In this document: one piece after another, positions 1 through 8,911 of the stretch | How the letters are laid out: each line of letters starts with the position of its first letter | How positions within the stretch are numbered: the first letter of the stretch is position 1 | NCBI GenBank assembly: GCA_029012085.1 | Contig: JAQXLK010000116.1 | Location: 1 to 32,291, forward strand | Length of the DNA: 32,291 nt | Reading direction: 5' to 3' | From: Clostridiales bacterium | GTDB lineage: Bacteria; Bacillota; Clostridia; Lachnospirales; Lachnospiraceae | Notes under the pieces: generated by a model | The model's database searches: none | What the model saw: only the letters and a program-made list of their open reading frames with translations | Told to the model about the DNA's origin: nothing | Made by a program: the position numbers and the translations under genes

Positions 1-1035
<1,035 letters not shown>

Positions 1036-1052
1036 TTATAACCTAACGTGCA

Positions 1053-1115
1053 AACAGGAAAAAAACACCCTGGGAAGCGAGTTTACTTGTTTCCCAGGGT
1101 GTTTTTCTTCCTGTT
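1053..1115. terminator. Bidirectional rho-independent terminator between groEL and the minus-strand gene at 1196
   Basis: An 11-bp GC-rich stem, CACCCTGGGAA (1066-1076) with TTCCCAGGGTG (1091-1101), is flanked by an A run on the left and TTTTTC on the right. It is extended by AACAGGAA / TTCCTGTT. T-rich tails occur on both strands, so it can end groEL and the convergent gene. Confidence 0.92.
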
Positions 1116-1121
1116 TATAGG

Positions 1122-1190
1122 TGAGGTGCACTCTATCGAGCCAAAGGCGAGATGGAAGTGTACCTCGCCGGTTTGCGGAGCAAACGGCAC
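1122..1190. repeat. Compound inverted repeats downstream of the minus-strand gene
   Basis: Several short hairpins are nested here: GAGGTGCACT (1123-1132) with AGTGTACCTC (1156-1165), GCGAG with CTCGC, and GTTTGC (1171-1176) with GCAAAC (1180-1185). They lie between the stop codon of the minus-strand gene and the shared terminator. The function is unknown; this could be transcript 3'-end structure or a small palindromic repeat. Confidence 0.5.
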
Positions 1191-1195
1191 GTTAG

Positions 1196-1657
1196 CTACC
1201 ACCACCGATATTCAGGCTTTTTTTCATCAAATATTTTCCACCTAATGAAATCATCTAAAAAGATACACAGCAAAGACAGTAACATCCAAATGCAGGAAAA
1301 GCTAAGACATATTTGTCCATAAAGATTATATGGCATATCTGAATAGTCCCATACTCCTAAATGCAAACGTATATTTACTATATATCCGGTTATAAATTCC
1401 AATCCAGTGATAATGAATGTAGATAAAATCATTTGCATAATCAGAGATAATTTGAAGTGCGTAAACTGATTTAAACCGCCACATAAGATAATTGCCAAGC
1501 CACCACATATAATCATGGAAACATGTGAATAGCCTCTGTAGAGAATTTCTATATAAAAATAGGAAAAGCCTCCGACAAGAAATAAAAATAAGTATTTTAA
1601 CAGGTTGTTTGATAGTTTATTAAGATGATGATATAAATAATTGGGAAGTTGAAGCAT
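1196..1657 (-). CDS. Putative ABC transporter permease-like membrane protein (pfam06541-like)
   Basis: A 153-residue, very hydrophobic protein with four or five likely membrane helices. The patterns FLVGGFSYFYIEILYRGYSH near the N-terminus, GVWDYSDMPYNLYGQICLSF in the second half and a terminal EYRWW resemble the small membrane proteins grouped as putative ABC-transporter type IV (pfam06541). Their substrate is unknown and they usually have no ATPase next to them, as here. The ATG at 1657 was chosen because AGGAG sits about 6 nt upstream of it; a GTG nine bases further upstream would overlap that ribosome binding site. The gene converges on groEL and ends in the shared terminator. The family call is from memory of the pattern; the membrane location is clear. 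Confidence 0.7.
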   Translation of the reverse strand: MLQLPNYLYHHLNKLSNNLLKYLFLFLVGGFSYFYIEILYRGYSHVSMIICGGLAIILCGGLNQFTHFKLSLIMQMILSTFIITGLEFITGYIVNIRLHLGVWDYSDMPYNLYGQICLSFSCIWMLLSLLCIFLDDFIRWKIFDEKKPEYRWW

Positions 1658-1753
1658 ATGATCCACTCCTAAGATTAATATTTTTGTGATATGAGTACGG
1701 ATAGTATATGGAATTTAAAAAAATATATTCTGCTGGATTATGAGAACATGTAC

Positions 1754-1800
1754 AAAAAAAGACCAATACCATGAAAGTATGCGTCAATCATCATGGTATT
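1754..1800 (-). terminator. Rho-independent terminator of the minus-strand orphan gene
   Basis: The arms AATACCATGA (1765-1774) and TCATGGTATT (1791-1800) form a perfect 10-bp stem. Read on the minus strand, the stem is followed by GGTC and seven T residues (1754-1760). It lies just downstream of the stop of the gene at 1839-2072. Confidence 0.85.
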
Positions 1801-1838
1801 GATCTGAGTATGTACAGTTCGTTCAAATGAGAATGTTA

Positions 1839-2072
1839 CTATGGCTCTAATGGAGTCATTTTAAGTCCCTTGTACATCTTTGTGTAGAAGCTAATTTCAT
1901 CCTGATATAAAACATATCCACGAGGTCCATCTTTAACAATATATGCGTATTTGTTTTTTTGAACATTCATATATAATACTTCGTCCACGTTAAGCTCCTT
2001 CGCTTTTGCTTTTGCGGTATATACATTAAGTGGTTCTAGTTTAAACTTTTTAACTGCTTGTTCTACTGTCAT
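1839..2072 (-). CDS. Small orphan protein, 77 residues, function unknown
   Basis: I do not recognise this protein. It starts MTVEQAVKKFKLEPLNVYTAKAKAKE, looks soluble, is lysine-rich, and has no signal peptide or membrane helix. The N-terminal half reads like a helix-turn-helix-sized alpha-helical segment, and the second half (ILYMNVQKNKYAYIVKDG region, then GYVLYQDEISFY) looks like beta strands. The ATG at 2072 was chosen because a perfect AGGAGG lies 6 nt upstream; the in-frame GTG at 2081 overlaps that site. The gene is a single-gene transcription unit with its own sigma-A-type promoter (2155-2183) and its own terminator (1754-1800), so it is very likely expressed. Confidence 0.75.
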   Translation of the reverse strand: MTVEQAVKKFKLEPLNVYTAKAKAKELNVDEVLYMNVQKNKYAYIVKDGPRGYVLYQDEISFYTKMYKGLKMTPLEP

Positions 2073-2103
2073 ATGAGACACCTCCTAACTTATAATGTTT
2101 AAA

Positions 2104-2132
2104 TTGACAAATTCACATAATATATTCATAAT
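2104..2132 (+). promoter_or_regulatory. Possible promoter for queH
   Basis: TTGACA (2104-2109) and CATAAT (2127-2132) are separated by 17 bp on the plus strand, facing queH. The leader would be about 140 nt, and the site lies within the leader of the divergent gene, so the call is tentative. Confidence 0.4.
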
Positions 2133-2154
2133 TATATATGGTTCATCTAATAAT

Positions 2155-2183
2155 AGTATATTGTTTATCGTGCACAAAGTCAA
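2155..2183 (-). promoter_or_regulatory. Sigma-A-type promoter for the minus-strand orphan gene
   Basis: On the minus strand, TTGACT (2183-2178) and TATACT (2160-2155) are separated by exactly 17 bp. This would start transcription near 2148, about 75 nt before the ATG at 2072. Confidence 0.75.
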
Positions 2184-2278
2184 TAGGTAATTTTGTATGA
2201 AAGTAATGGAATGATACCAATACTTTAATAAAACGAATTGTAAAAAATGAACAATTAATCAAAAAAAAGGAGAAGAAA

Positions 2279-2938
2279 ATGAACAGTAATACCAATTTTC
2301 AAAAGATTATGGATGAGACTTTAATGGTGATAGAAAACGAGAATGAACAGGGGAAGGATGTTCCAAAGCTTTTGCTGCATAGCTGCTGTGCACCATGTTC
2401 GAGTTATGTGTTAGAATATTTGACAAAATATTTTGAGATTACTATATTATTTTACAATCCTAATATTTCTGAAGAAACAGAATATACGAAACGAGTGAAT
2501 GAGTTGAAACGTCTGATTAATGAAATACCTGTTAAGCATTCGGTTACATTTATGGAAGGAGAGTATTCACCACAGGAATACTTTAGGGCTATAAAGGGAC
2601 TGGAACATTTGGGGGAACGAAGTGAACGTTGTTATGCATGCTATAAACTACGAATGGATTATACTGCAAGAATTGCGAAAAAGAATGGCTTTGATTATTT
2701 TACAACGACACTTTCGATTAGCCCGCATAAAAATGCGGACTGGATTAATGAAATAGGGCAACAGTTATCAGATGAATATGAAATTTCTTATTTATATGCA
2801 GACTTTAAGAAAAAAAATGGATATAAACGTTCGATTGAATTGTCAAAAGAGTATCATTTATATCGGCAGGATTTCTGCGGTTGTGTGTACAGTAAGGCAG
2901 AAGAGGAAAAAAGAAAAAGAGAACGGTTAGAACAGTAA
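2279..2938 (+). CDS. queH: Epoxyqueuosine reductase QueH
   Basis: This 219-residue protein belongs to the QueH (former DUF208) family, which reduces epoxyqueuosine to queuosine at position 34 of GUN-anticodon tRNAs. It is the cobalamin-independent, non-homologous alternative to QueG. The family cysteines are visible: LLHSCCAPCSSYVLEYL at about residues 32-48, ERCYACYKLRMDYTA at about 115-130, and a final RQDFCGCVYS near 200-209. These bind a 4Fe-4S cluster and a nearby mononuclear iron in known members. SISPHKNADWINEIG is also characteristic. The start is preceded by AAAAAAGGAGAAGAAA with good spacing. No other queuosine gene is adjacent. A weak hairpin with a T-rich tail overlaps the stop codon. 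Confidence 0.95.
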   Translation: MNSNTNFQKIMDETLMVIENENEQGKDVPKLLLHSCCAPCSSYVLEYLTKYFEITILFYNPNISEETEYTKRVNELKRLINEIPVKHSVTFMEGEYSPQEYFRAIKGLEHLGERSERCYACYKLRMDYTARIAKKNGFDYFTTTLSISPHKNADWINEIGQQLSDEYEISYLYADFKKKNGYKRSIELSKEYHLYRQDFCGCVYSKAEEEKRKRERLEQ

Positions 2939-2958
2939 GTAGCTGTTCTCTTTATATT
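2929..2958 (+). terminator. Weak terminator-like hairpin after queH
   Basis: AGAACAG (2929-2935) pairs with CTGTTCT (2943-2949) across the queH stop codon and is followed by CTTTATATTTAT. The stem is only 7 bp and the T tract is interrupted. Confidence 0.45.
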
Positions 2959-3013
2959 TATAAAGAAAATCAGGTGAAATTTGAGTGTAATTTATTTTTC
3001 TGGAAAAAAGGGG

Positions 3014-3042
3014 TTGTCAAAGTGAAGAAAGTGTGCTAGGAT
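3014..3042 (+). promoter_or_regulatory. Promoter of carAB
   Basis: TTGTCA (3014-3019) and TAGGAT (3037-3042) are 17 bp apart, with an extended-10 TGC just before the -10. Transcription would start near 3049, leaving a leader of about 100 nt before carA. Confidence 0.6.
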
Positions 3043-3070
3043 AATTGAAAATATAAATGTAATGTTATGA

Positions 3071-3126
3071 AAAAAACCCAGCCTATAGCAATGAAGTGAT
3101 AGGTTTTGTTAGTGGTTTTTTTTTTT
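3071..3126 (+). promoter_or_regulatory. Possible attenuator in the carAB leader
   Basis: CCTAT (3082-3086) pairs with ATAGG (3099-3103). An outer AAAAAACC (3071-3078) can pair with GGTTTTTT (3114-3121), followed by an uninterrupted run of 11 T (3116-3126). This resembles a terminator placed between promoter and gene. I do not see a clear PyrR-binding consensus, so the controlling signal is unknown. Confidence 0.45.
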
Positions 3127-3152
3127 GGCAAAAATCGGAAAGGAAGGTACTT

Positions 3153-4226
3153 ATGAAAGCATTTTTAATCCTGGAAGACGGGCATGTTTTTGAGGGAAAA
3201 AGCGTCGGATGTACAGACGAAATTATCAGTGAAATCGTATTTAATACATCAATGACAGGTTATTTGGAGGTTCTTACAGATCCTTCTTATGCGGGTCAGG
3301 CAGTCTGTATGACGTATCCATTAATTGGTAATTATGGTATCTGTTTTGATGATATGGAGGCGAATAAGCCTTGGCAGTCAGGTTTTATTACAAGAGAAGT
3401 TGCAAAGCTTCCAAGTAATTTTAGAAATGAAGAAACATTAGAGGATTTCCTTATCCAGAATCATATTACGGGTATTGAAGCAATTGATACAAGAGCACTT
3501 ACTAAGATTTTACGGGAAAAAGGTACTATGCGGGGAATGATTACTACGGATGAGAACTATAGCCTGGAAAATGTCATTCCACGTCTTAAGGAATACGAGA
3601 TTGGAGATGTGGTTAGAATGACCACATGTAAAGAGATTGAGCATTATGATGGTGATGGCTTTAAGGTGGCAGTAATTGATCTTGGTGCAAAGAAAAATAT
3701 TATCAGAGAACTGAGAAACAGAGGTTGTGAGGTTACAGTTTATCCATCCTATACAAAGGCAGAGACGATTATTGAAGGAAAACCGGATGGTATTATGCTG
3801 ACGAACGGACCGGGAGACCCAAAGACAAATGTTGAGGTAATTGAAGAGGTTAAAAAATTATTTGCAACAAAGATTCCGATTTTTGCAATTTGTTTAGGTC
3901 ATCAGCTTCTTGCATTAGCAAATGGTGCGGATACAGAAAAAATGAAATATGGTCATAGAGGTGCAAATCATCCGGTGAAAGATTTGAAAACTGGTAAGGT
4001 ATATATTTCTACTCAAAATCACGGATATATGGTAAAGGAATCTACAATTGACAGAGATATTGCAGAGGTCAGTTTCGTAAATGTTAATGACGGAACGGTA
4101 GAGGGTGTTCATTATCTGGGTAAGAATGTACAGACAGTGCAGTTCCACCCGGAGGCTTGTGCAGGTCCTCTTGATACAAATTATTTGTTTGATGAGTTTA
4201 TGAATATGATGGAGGTGTCTAAATAA
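3153..4226 (+). CDS. carA: Carbamoyl phosphate synthase, small (glutaminase) subunit
   Basis: CarA removes the amide from glutamine and passes ammonia through a tunnel to CarB for carbamoyl phosphate synthesis, feeding pyrimidines and arginine. The 357-residue product has the CarA N-terminal domain (LEDGHVFEGKSVG, FNTSMTGYLEVLTDPSYAGQ). Its C-terminal class I amidotransferase domain has the nucleophile in FAICLGHQ (C247) and the H332/E334 pair in VQFHPEA. The ATG at 3153 was chosen because AAGGAAGG lies just upstream and the protein then starts MKAFLILEDG as in the family; an earlier in-frame ATG at 3096 would lie within the leader hairpin. It overlaps carB by one base (TAATG), so the two are translationally coupled. 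Confidence 0.97.
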   Translation: MKAFLILEDGHVFEGKSVGCTDEIISEIVFNTSMTGYLEVLTDPSYAGQAVCMTYPLIGNYGICFDDMEANKPWQSGFITREVAKLPSNFRNEETLEDFLIQNHITGIEAIDTRALTKILREKGTMRGMITTDENYSLENVIPRLKEYEIGDVVRMTTCKEIEHYDGDGFKVAVIDLGAKKNIIRELRNRGCEVTVYPSYTKAETIIEGKPDGIMLTNGPGDPKTNVEVIEEVKKLFATKIPIFAICLGHQLLALANGADTEKMKYGHRGANHPVKDLKTGKVYISTQNHGYMVKESTIDRDIAEVSFVNVNDGTVEGVHYLGKNVQTVQFHPEACAGPLDTNYLFDEFMNMMEVSK

Positions 4227-7200
4227 TGCCAAAGAATCCCAATATCAAGAAAGTAGTAGTAATTGGTTCTGGTCCAATTGTAATTGGACAGGCTGCAGAG
4301 TTTGACTATGCCGGAACACAGGCATGTCGCGCTCTTAAAGAAGAGGGACTATATGTAATTTTAATTAATTCAAATCCTGCAACTATTATGACAGATAAGA
4401 ATATTGCAGATCAGGTGTATATTGAGCCTCTTACTCCGGAAATTGTGAAAAAAGTTATTATACAGGAAAAACCGGATAGTATTTTGCCAACTCTTGGTGG
4501 ACAGGCAGCTCTTAATATCGCAATGGAATTGGAAGAGTCTGGTTTTCTTCGTCAGCATAATGTGCGCTTGATTGGTACATCTGCAAAAACAATCAAAAAA
4601 GCAGAGGATCGTGATGAATTTAAGAAAACCATGGAAAAAATTGGAGAACCAATCGCACCATCCCAGGTGGTTACTACGGTGGAAGAAGGTCTTGAATTTG
4701 TAAAGACGATCGGTTATCCTGCAGTGCTCAGACCGGCATATACCTTAGGAGGTTCCGGTGGTGGTATTGCTGCAGATGAGGAAGAGTTTAAAGAAATATT
4801 GGAAAATGGTCTTCGCCTTTCCCGTGTAGGACAGGTATTAGTAGAGCGTTGCATTGCAGGTTGGAAAGAAATCGAATACGAGGTTATGCGTGATGCAAAT
4901 GGTACCGGTATTTGCGTATGTAATATGGAAAATCTGGATCCGGTTGGTGTGCATACAGGTGACTCTATTGTTGTTGCACCTTCCCAGACTCTTGCAGATA
5001 AGGAATACCAGATGTTAAGAAGTTCAGCACTTAACATAATTTCTGAATTAAAGATTACCGGTGGATGTAATGTGCAGTTTGCTCTTCATCCAACATCATT
5101 TGAATATTGTGTAATTGAGGTGAATCCTCGTGTAAGCCGTTCATCAGCATTGGCTTCAAAAGCAACCGGATATCCAATTGCAAAGGTATCTGCTAAGATT
5201 GCACTTGGTTATCATTTGGATGAGATTAAGAATGCAATTACTGGAAAAACCTATGCAAGTTTTGAGCCGGCACTTGATTATTGTGTTGTGAAAATTCCGA
5301 GACTTCCTTTTGATAAGTTTATCAAAGCTAGCCGTAAGCTTACTACACAGATGAAAGCAACCGGTGAGGTTATGAGTATTTGTACGAATTTCGAAGGTGC
5401 TCTTATGAAAGCTCTTCGTTCTTTAGAGCAGCATGTGGACAGTTTGATTTACGGTGATTTAGGTAGTGAGCCGGTTGAGAAAATACATGAGGAACTGTAT
5501 CGTGTAGATGATCGTCGTATTTTTGTTGTAGCTGAGGCGCTCAGACGGGGAATTGAAAAAGAAGAAATCCATAAAATTACCCAGATTGATATGTGGTTCT
5601 TAGATAAGATTGAGAATATTGTCAAGATGGAAAAACGCCTTGCTGAGGAAGAAATGACAAAAGAACTCTTATATGAGGCGAAGCGTTTGGAATTCCCTGA
5701 TAATGTAATTGCTCAGATTACCGGTAAGACAAAGCAGGAGATTCATGATTTACGTTTTGAGTATGATCTGCATCCTGCATATAAAATGGTTGATACCTGT
5801 GCAGCTGAGTTTGAAGCTTCTACGCCTTATTACTATTCATGTTATGACGGAGAGTGTGAGGTGGATGCAACAAGAACAAAGAAAAAGGTTATGGTATTAG
5901 GTTCGGGTCCGATTCGTATCGGTCAGGGGATTGAATTTGATTATTGCTCTGTACACAGCACATGGACGCTTTCAGAGAGTGGATATGAGACCATTATTGT
6001 AAATAATAATCCGGAAACGGTATCTACTGATTTTGATATTGCGGATAAACTTTATTTTGAGCCACTTACTGCAGAGGATGTAGAGGCAATTGTTAATTTA
6101 GAGAAACCGGACGGAGCTGTTGTTCAGTTTGGTGGACAGACTGCCATTAAGTTGACAGAGGATTTACTTAAGATGGGAGTTCCGATTCTTGGTACTTCGG
6201 CAGAAAATGTGGATGCTGCTGAAGATAGAGAACTTTTTGATGAGATTTTGGAAAAATGTTGCATTCCAAGACCTGCCGGAAAGACAGTATTTACTTGTGA
6301 AGAAGCATTGGCAGCGGCAAATGAGTTAGGTTATCCTGTTCTTGTAAGACCTTCATATGCGTTAGGTGGACAGGGTATGCAGATTGCCATCTGTGATGAC
6401 GATATTGTAGAGTTCATGGAGATTATTAATCGTACTGTCCAGGAACATCCGATTTTGGTAGACAAATACCTGATGGGTAAAGAGGTTGAGGTAGATGCAG
6501 TTTGTGATGGTGAGGATATCCTGATTCCGGGTATCATGGAACATGTGGAACGGGCTGGTATTCACTCTGGTGATAGTATCTCCGTATATCCTGCAAGAAG
6601 CATTTCTGACAAAATTAAGCGAGTATTAGAGGATTATACAAGAAAGCTTGCAACAAGCCTGCATGTAATTGGTCTGATTAATATTCAGTTTATTGTATAT
6701 CAGGATGAGGTATACGTAATTGAGGTAAATCCTCGTTCATCCCGTACAGTCCCATATATCAGTAAAGTAACCGGTATTCCGATTGTCGATCTTGCTTCAA
6801 AGGTTATTATTGGTGAAAAAATCAGGGATCTTGGTTATGAGCCGGGACTTCAGCCAGAGAGTGAGTATTATGCTGTAAAGATGCCTGTATTCTCCTTTGA
6901 AAAACTTCGGGGTGCAGAGATTAGTTTAGGACCGGAAATGAAGTCTACAGGAGAGTGTCTTGGTATAGCAAAAGACTTTAATGAAGCGCTCTATAAAGCA
7001 TTCTTAGGAAATGGTGTAGATCTTCCAAAACACAAGAAAATGGTTCTTACTGTTAAGGATTCTGATAAGCTGGATGCAGTAGAGATAGGTAAACGTTTTG
7101 CAGCACTTGGTTATGAAATCTATTCAACCAGAAGTACTTGTCGTGTATTGAATGAAAATGGTGTTCCTGCAAAGCATATCAATAAGGTAGAATGTGAGTC

Positions 7201-7423
7201 ACCAAATTTATTAGATTTAATTCTGGGACATGAGATAGATTTGGTTATTGATACTCCTGCACAGGGAATTGAACGTAGTAAAGACGGATTTATCATTCGT
7301 CGTCATGCAATTGAGACAGGCGTAACCGTTCTTACAAGTTTGGATACAGCGGATGCACTTTTGACATCCTTAGAGAAAGCAAATAAAGAACATCTTACTC
7401 TTGTGGATATTTGTAAGCTGTAG
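4226..7423 (+). CDS. carB: Carbamoyl phosphate synthase, large subunit
   Basis: At 1065 residues this is full length for CarB. The two homologous ATP-grasp halves are obvious, each opening with a VIGSGPI or VLGSGPIRIGQG signature (near residues 12 and 555) and each with an ALGG or TLGGSGGG glycine loop and an EVNPR metal-binding motif. The first half makes carboxyphosphate and the second phosphorylates carbamate. The last 130 or so residues form the MGS-like allosteric domain (MVLTVKDSDKL, then TRSTCRVLNENG), where UMP and ornithine act in studied enzymes. The start codon overlaps the carA stop codon. A strong terminator follows. Confidence 0.98.
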   Translation: MPKNPNIKKVVVIGSGPIVIGQAAEFDYAGTQACRALKEEGLYVILINSNPATIMTDKNIADQVYIEPLTPEIVKKVIIQEKPDSILPTLGGQAALNIAMELEESGFLRQHNVRLIGTSAKTIKKAEDRDEFKKTMEKIGEPIAPSQVVTTVEEGLEFVKTIGYPAVLRPAYTLGGSGGGIAADEEEFKEILENGLRLSRVGQVLVERCIAGWKEIEYEVMRDANGTGICVCNMENLDPVGVHTGDSIVVAPSQTLADKEYQMLRSSALNIISELKITGGCNVQFALHPTSFEYCVIEVNPRVSRSSALASKATGYPIAKVSAKIALGYHLDEIKNAITGKTYASFEPALDYCVVKIPRLPFDKFIKASRKLTTQMKATGEVMSICTNFEGALMKALRSLEQHVDSLIYGDLGSEPVEKIHEELYRVDDRRIFVVAEALRRGIEKEEIHKITQIDMWFLDKIENIVKMEKRLAEEEMTKELLYEAKRLEFPDNVIAQITGKTKQEIHDLRFEYDLHPAYKMVDTCAAEFEASTPYYYSCYDGECEVDATRTKKKVMVLGSGPIRIGQGIEFDYCSVHSTWTLSESGYETIIVNNNPETVSTDFDIADKLYFEPLTAEDVEAIVNLEKPDGAVVQFGGQTAIKLTEDLLKMGVPILGTSAENVDAAEDRELFDEILEKCCIPRPAGKTVFTCEEALAAANELGYPVLVRPSYALGGQGMQIAICDDDIVEFMEIINRTVQEHPILVDKYLMGKEVEVDAVCDGEDILIPGIMEHVERAGIHSGDSISVYPARSISDKIKRVLEDYTRKLATSLHVIGLINIQFIVYQDEVYVIEVNPRSSRTVPYISKVTGIPIVDLASKVIIGEKIRDLGYEPGLQPESEYYAVKMPVFSFEKLRGAEISLGPEMKSTGECLGIAKDFNEALYKAFLGNGVDLPKHKKMVLTVKDSDKLDAVEIGKRFAALGYEIYSTRSTCRVLNENGVPAKHINKVECESPNLLDLILGHEIDLVIDTPAQGIERSKDGFIIRRHAIETGVTVLTSLDTADALLTSLEKANKEHLTLVDICKL

Positions 7424-7442
7424 ATATAAAAAGTAAAGATAT

Positions 7443-7477
7443 AAAAATGGCAGCATGCGTATAGTGCTGCCATTTTT
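7443..7477 (+). terminator. Rho-independent terminator after carB
   Basis: AAAAATGGCAGCA (7443-7455) and TGCTGCCATTTTT (7465-7477) form a perfect 13-bp stem with a 9-nt loop, ending in T residues. Confidence 0.93.
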
Positions 7478-7489
7478 ACTTCATATATG

Positions 7490-7518
7490 TTGACAAAGCA
7501 ACAAAATTTCAATATGAT
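7490..7518 (+). promoter_or_regulatory. Promoter of the enoyl reductase gene
   Basis: A consensus TTGACA (7490-7495) and TATGAT (7513-7518) are 17 bp apart, right after the carB terminator. The leader to the ATG at 7626 is about 100 nt. Confidence 0.8.
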
Positions 7519-7625
7519 TATACAAGGATCAAAAGGAATGACCTAAGGCTTGCAGAATGTGAAAAAATGGCCTGAATAAGGCAGAAAAATAGATTATTTA
7601 AGGAGAATAAGGAGGATATTTTGCA

Positions 7626-8798
7626 ATGATAGTTGAACCTAAGGTAAAAGGATTTATTTGTACAACCGCACATCCACTGGGATGTAGTAAGAATGTAGAG
7701 AAGCAGATCAAATATGTGAAGAATAATGGAGCGATAAATGGAGCAAAGAAGGTTCTGGTAATTGGAGCATCAACTGGTTATGGACTTGCTTCTCGTATTG
7801 TGACAGCGTTCGGAATGGGGGCAGCTACGATTGGTGTTGCTTTTGAACGGGAAGCTTCAGGAAAGAGAACTGCTACACCGGGCTTTTATAATACGAGAGC
7901 CTTCGATGAAGCAGCAAAGAAAGAGGGTCTTTATGCAAAATCTTTCAATGGGGATGCGTTTTCAGTAGATATGAAGCAGCAGGTAATTGAAACGATTAAG
8001 CAGGATTTAGGAAAAGTAGATTTGATTGTTTATTCATTGGCAGCACCTAGGAGAACCACACCGGATGGAGTGAACCATATATCTGTTCTTAAGACAAGAG
8101 GATGTGAATTTACTCAGAAAAACTGGAATTTGAGGGATGATTCTATTAGTGAAGCAACAATTCCTATGGCAACAGAGGAAGAGACTGAAGAAACAATTAA
8201 AGTTATGGGCGGCGAAGACTGGATTGATTGGATAGATGCATTGACTGCTGCAGATGTAGTGGAGGATAATGCTGTAACAATTGCATATTCTTATATTGGA
8301 CCAAAACTGACTTATCCAATCTATCATGAGGGGACGATTGGTATGGCAAAGCAGCATTTGGCAAACAGTGCTGTAGCAATTACAAAGAAACAGGAAGCGA
8401 AAGGAATAAAAGCTTATGTCTCTGTTAATAAGGCATTAGTAACGCAGGCAAGTGCGGCAATTCCTGTTGTGCCTCTTTATTTATCGGTGTTATATAAGGT
8501 AATGAAAGAAAAGGGCGTTCATGAGGGTTGTATTGAGCAGATATACCGGTTGTTTTCTGATAAGGTTTATGGGGAAAATGGCGTAGTTGTTGAGCCGGAT
8601 GGAATGCTGCATGTAGATGATTGGGAAATGCGTGAGGATGTTCAAAACGAGGTAATGGATATTTGGAAAAAAATTGATAGTGATAATCTTATGGAACTGG
8701 CTGATACAGAGGGATATTGGAACGATTTTTATCAGATGTTTGGTTTTAAAGTGGATGGAGTTAATTATCAGGCAGAAGTACCGGATGAGTTAATTTAA
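7626..8798 (+). CDS. fabV: FabV / trans-2-enoyl-CoA reductase (NADH)
   Basis: This 390-residue protein belongs to the FabV/TER family, long-form short-chain dehydrogenases that reduce trans-2-enoyl-ACP or enoyl-CoA with NADH. The cofactor loop GASTGYGLASR starts at residue 47. The catalytic pattern of this family, Tyr-x8-Lys, is present as Y233 and K242 in YHEGTIGMAK. IVYSLAAPRR and TQKNWNL are also family signatures. Sequence alone does not tell fatty acid synthesis (FabV) from butyrate-type enoyl-CoA reduction (TER). No fab or butyrate gene is adjacent, and the gene sits in its own transcription unit. The ribosome binding site AAGGAGG lies 10 nt upstream of the ATG. Confidence 0.93.
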   Translation: MIVEPKVKGFICTTAHPLGCSKNVEKQIKYVKNNGAINGAKKVLVIGASTGYGLASRIVTAFGMGAATIGVAFEREASGKRTATPGFYNTRAFDEAAKKEGLYAKSFNGDAFSVDMKQQVIETIKQDLGKVDLIVYSLAAPRRTTPDGVNHISVLKTRGCEFTQKNWNLRDDSISEATIPMATEEETEETIKVMGGEDWIDWIDALTAADVVEDNAVTIAYSYIGPKLTYPIYHEGTIGMAKQHLANSAVAITKKQEAKGIKAYVSVNKALVTQASAAIPVVPLYLSVLYKVMKEKGVHEGCIEQIYRLFSDKVYGENGVVVEPDGMLHVDDWEMREDVQNEVMDIWKKIDSDNLMELADTEGYWNDFYQMFGFKVDGVNYQAEVPDELI

Positions 8799-8836
8799 TT
8801 TTCATTACCCAAACTGTCATTTTAAACAAAATTAAC

Positions 8837-8865
8837 TTGAAAAGAGAGAAAAAATAGGTTAAAAT
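8837..8865 (+). promoter_or_regulatory. Promoter of the chemoreceptor gene
   Basis: TTGAAA (8837-8842) and TAAAAT (8860-8865) are 17 bp apart, about 45 nt before the ATG at 8912. It reads as sigma-A type; I do not see a clear flagellar sigma-D promoter. Confidence 0.6.
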
Positions 8866-8911
8866 TTACATTATCAGCGTTGTTTTATTACGTACAAAGG
8901 AGGAGCAAAGT

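Noticed and set aside
1048-1245. 65-codon plus-strand frame after groEL
   Set aside because: It runs through the terminator and inverted repeats and has no ribosome binding site.
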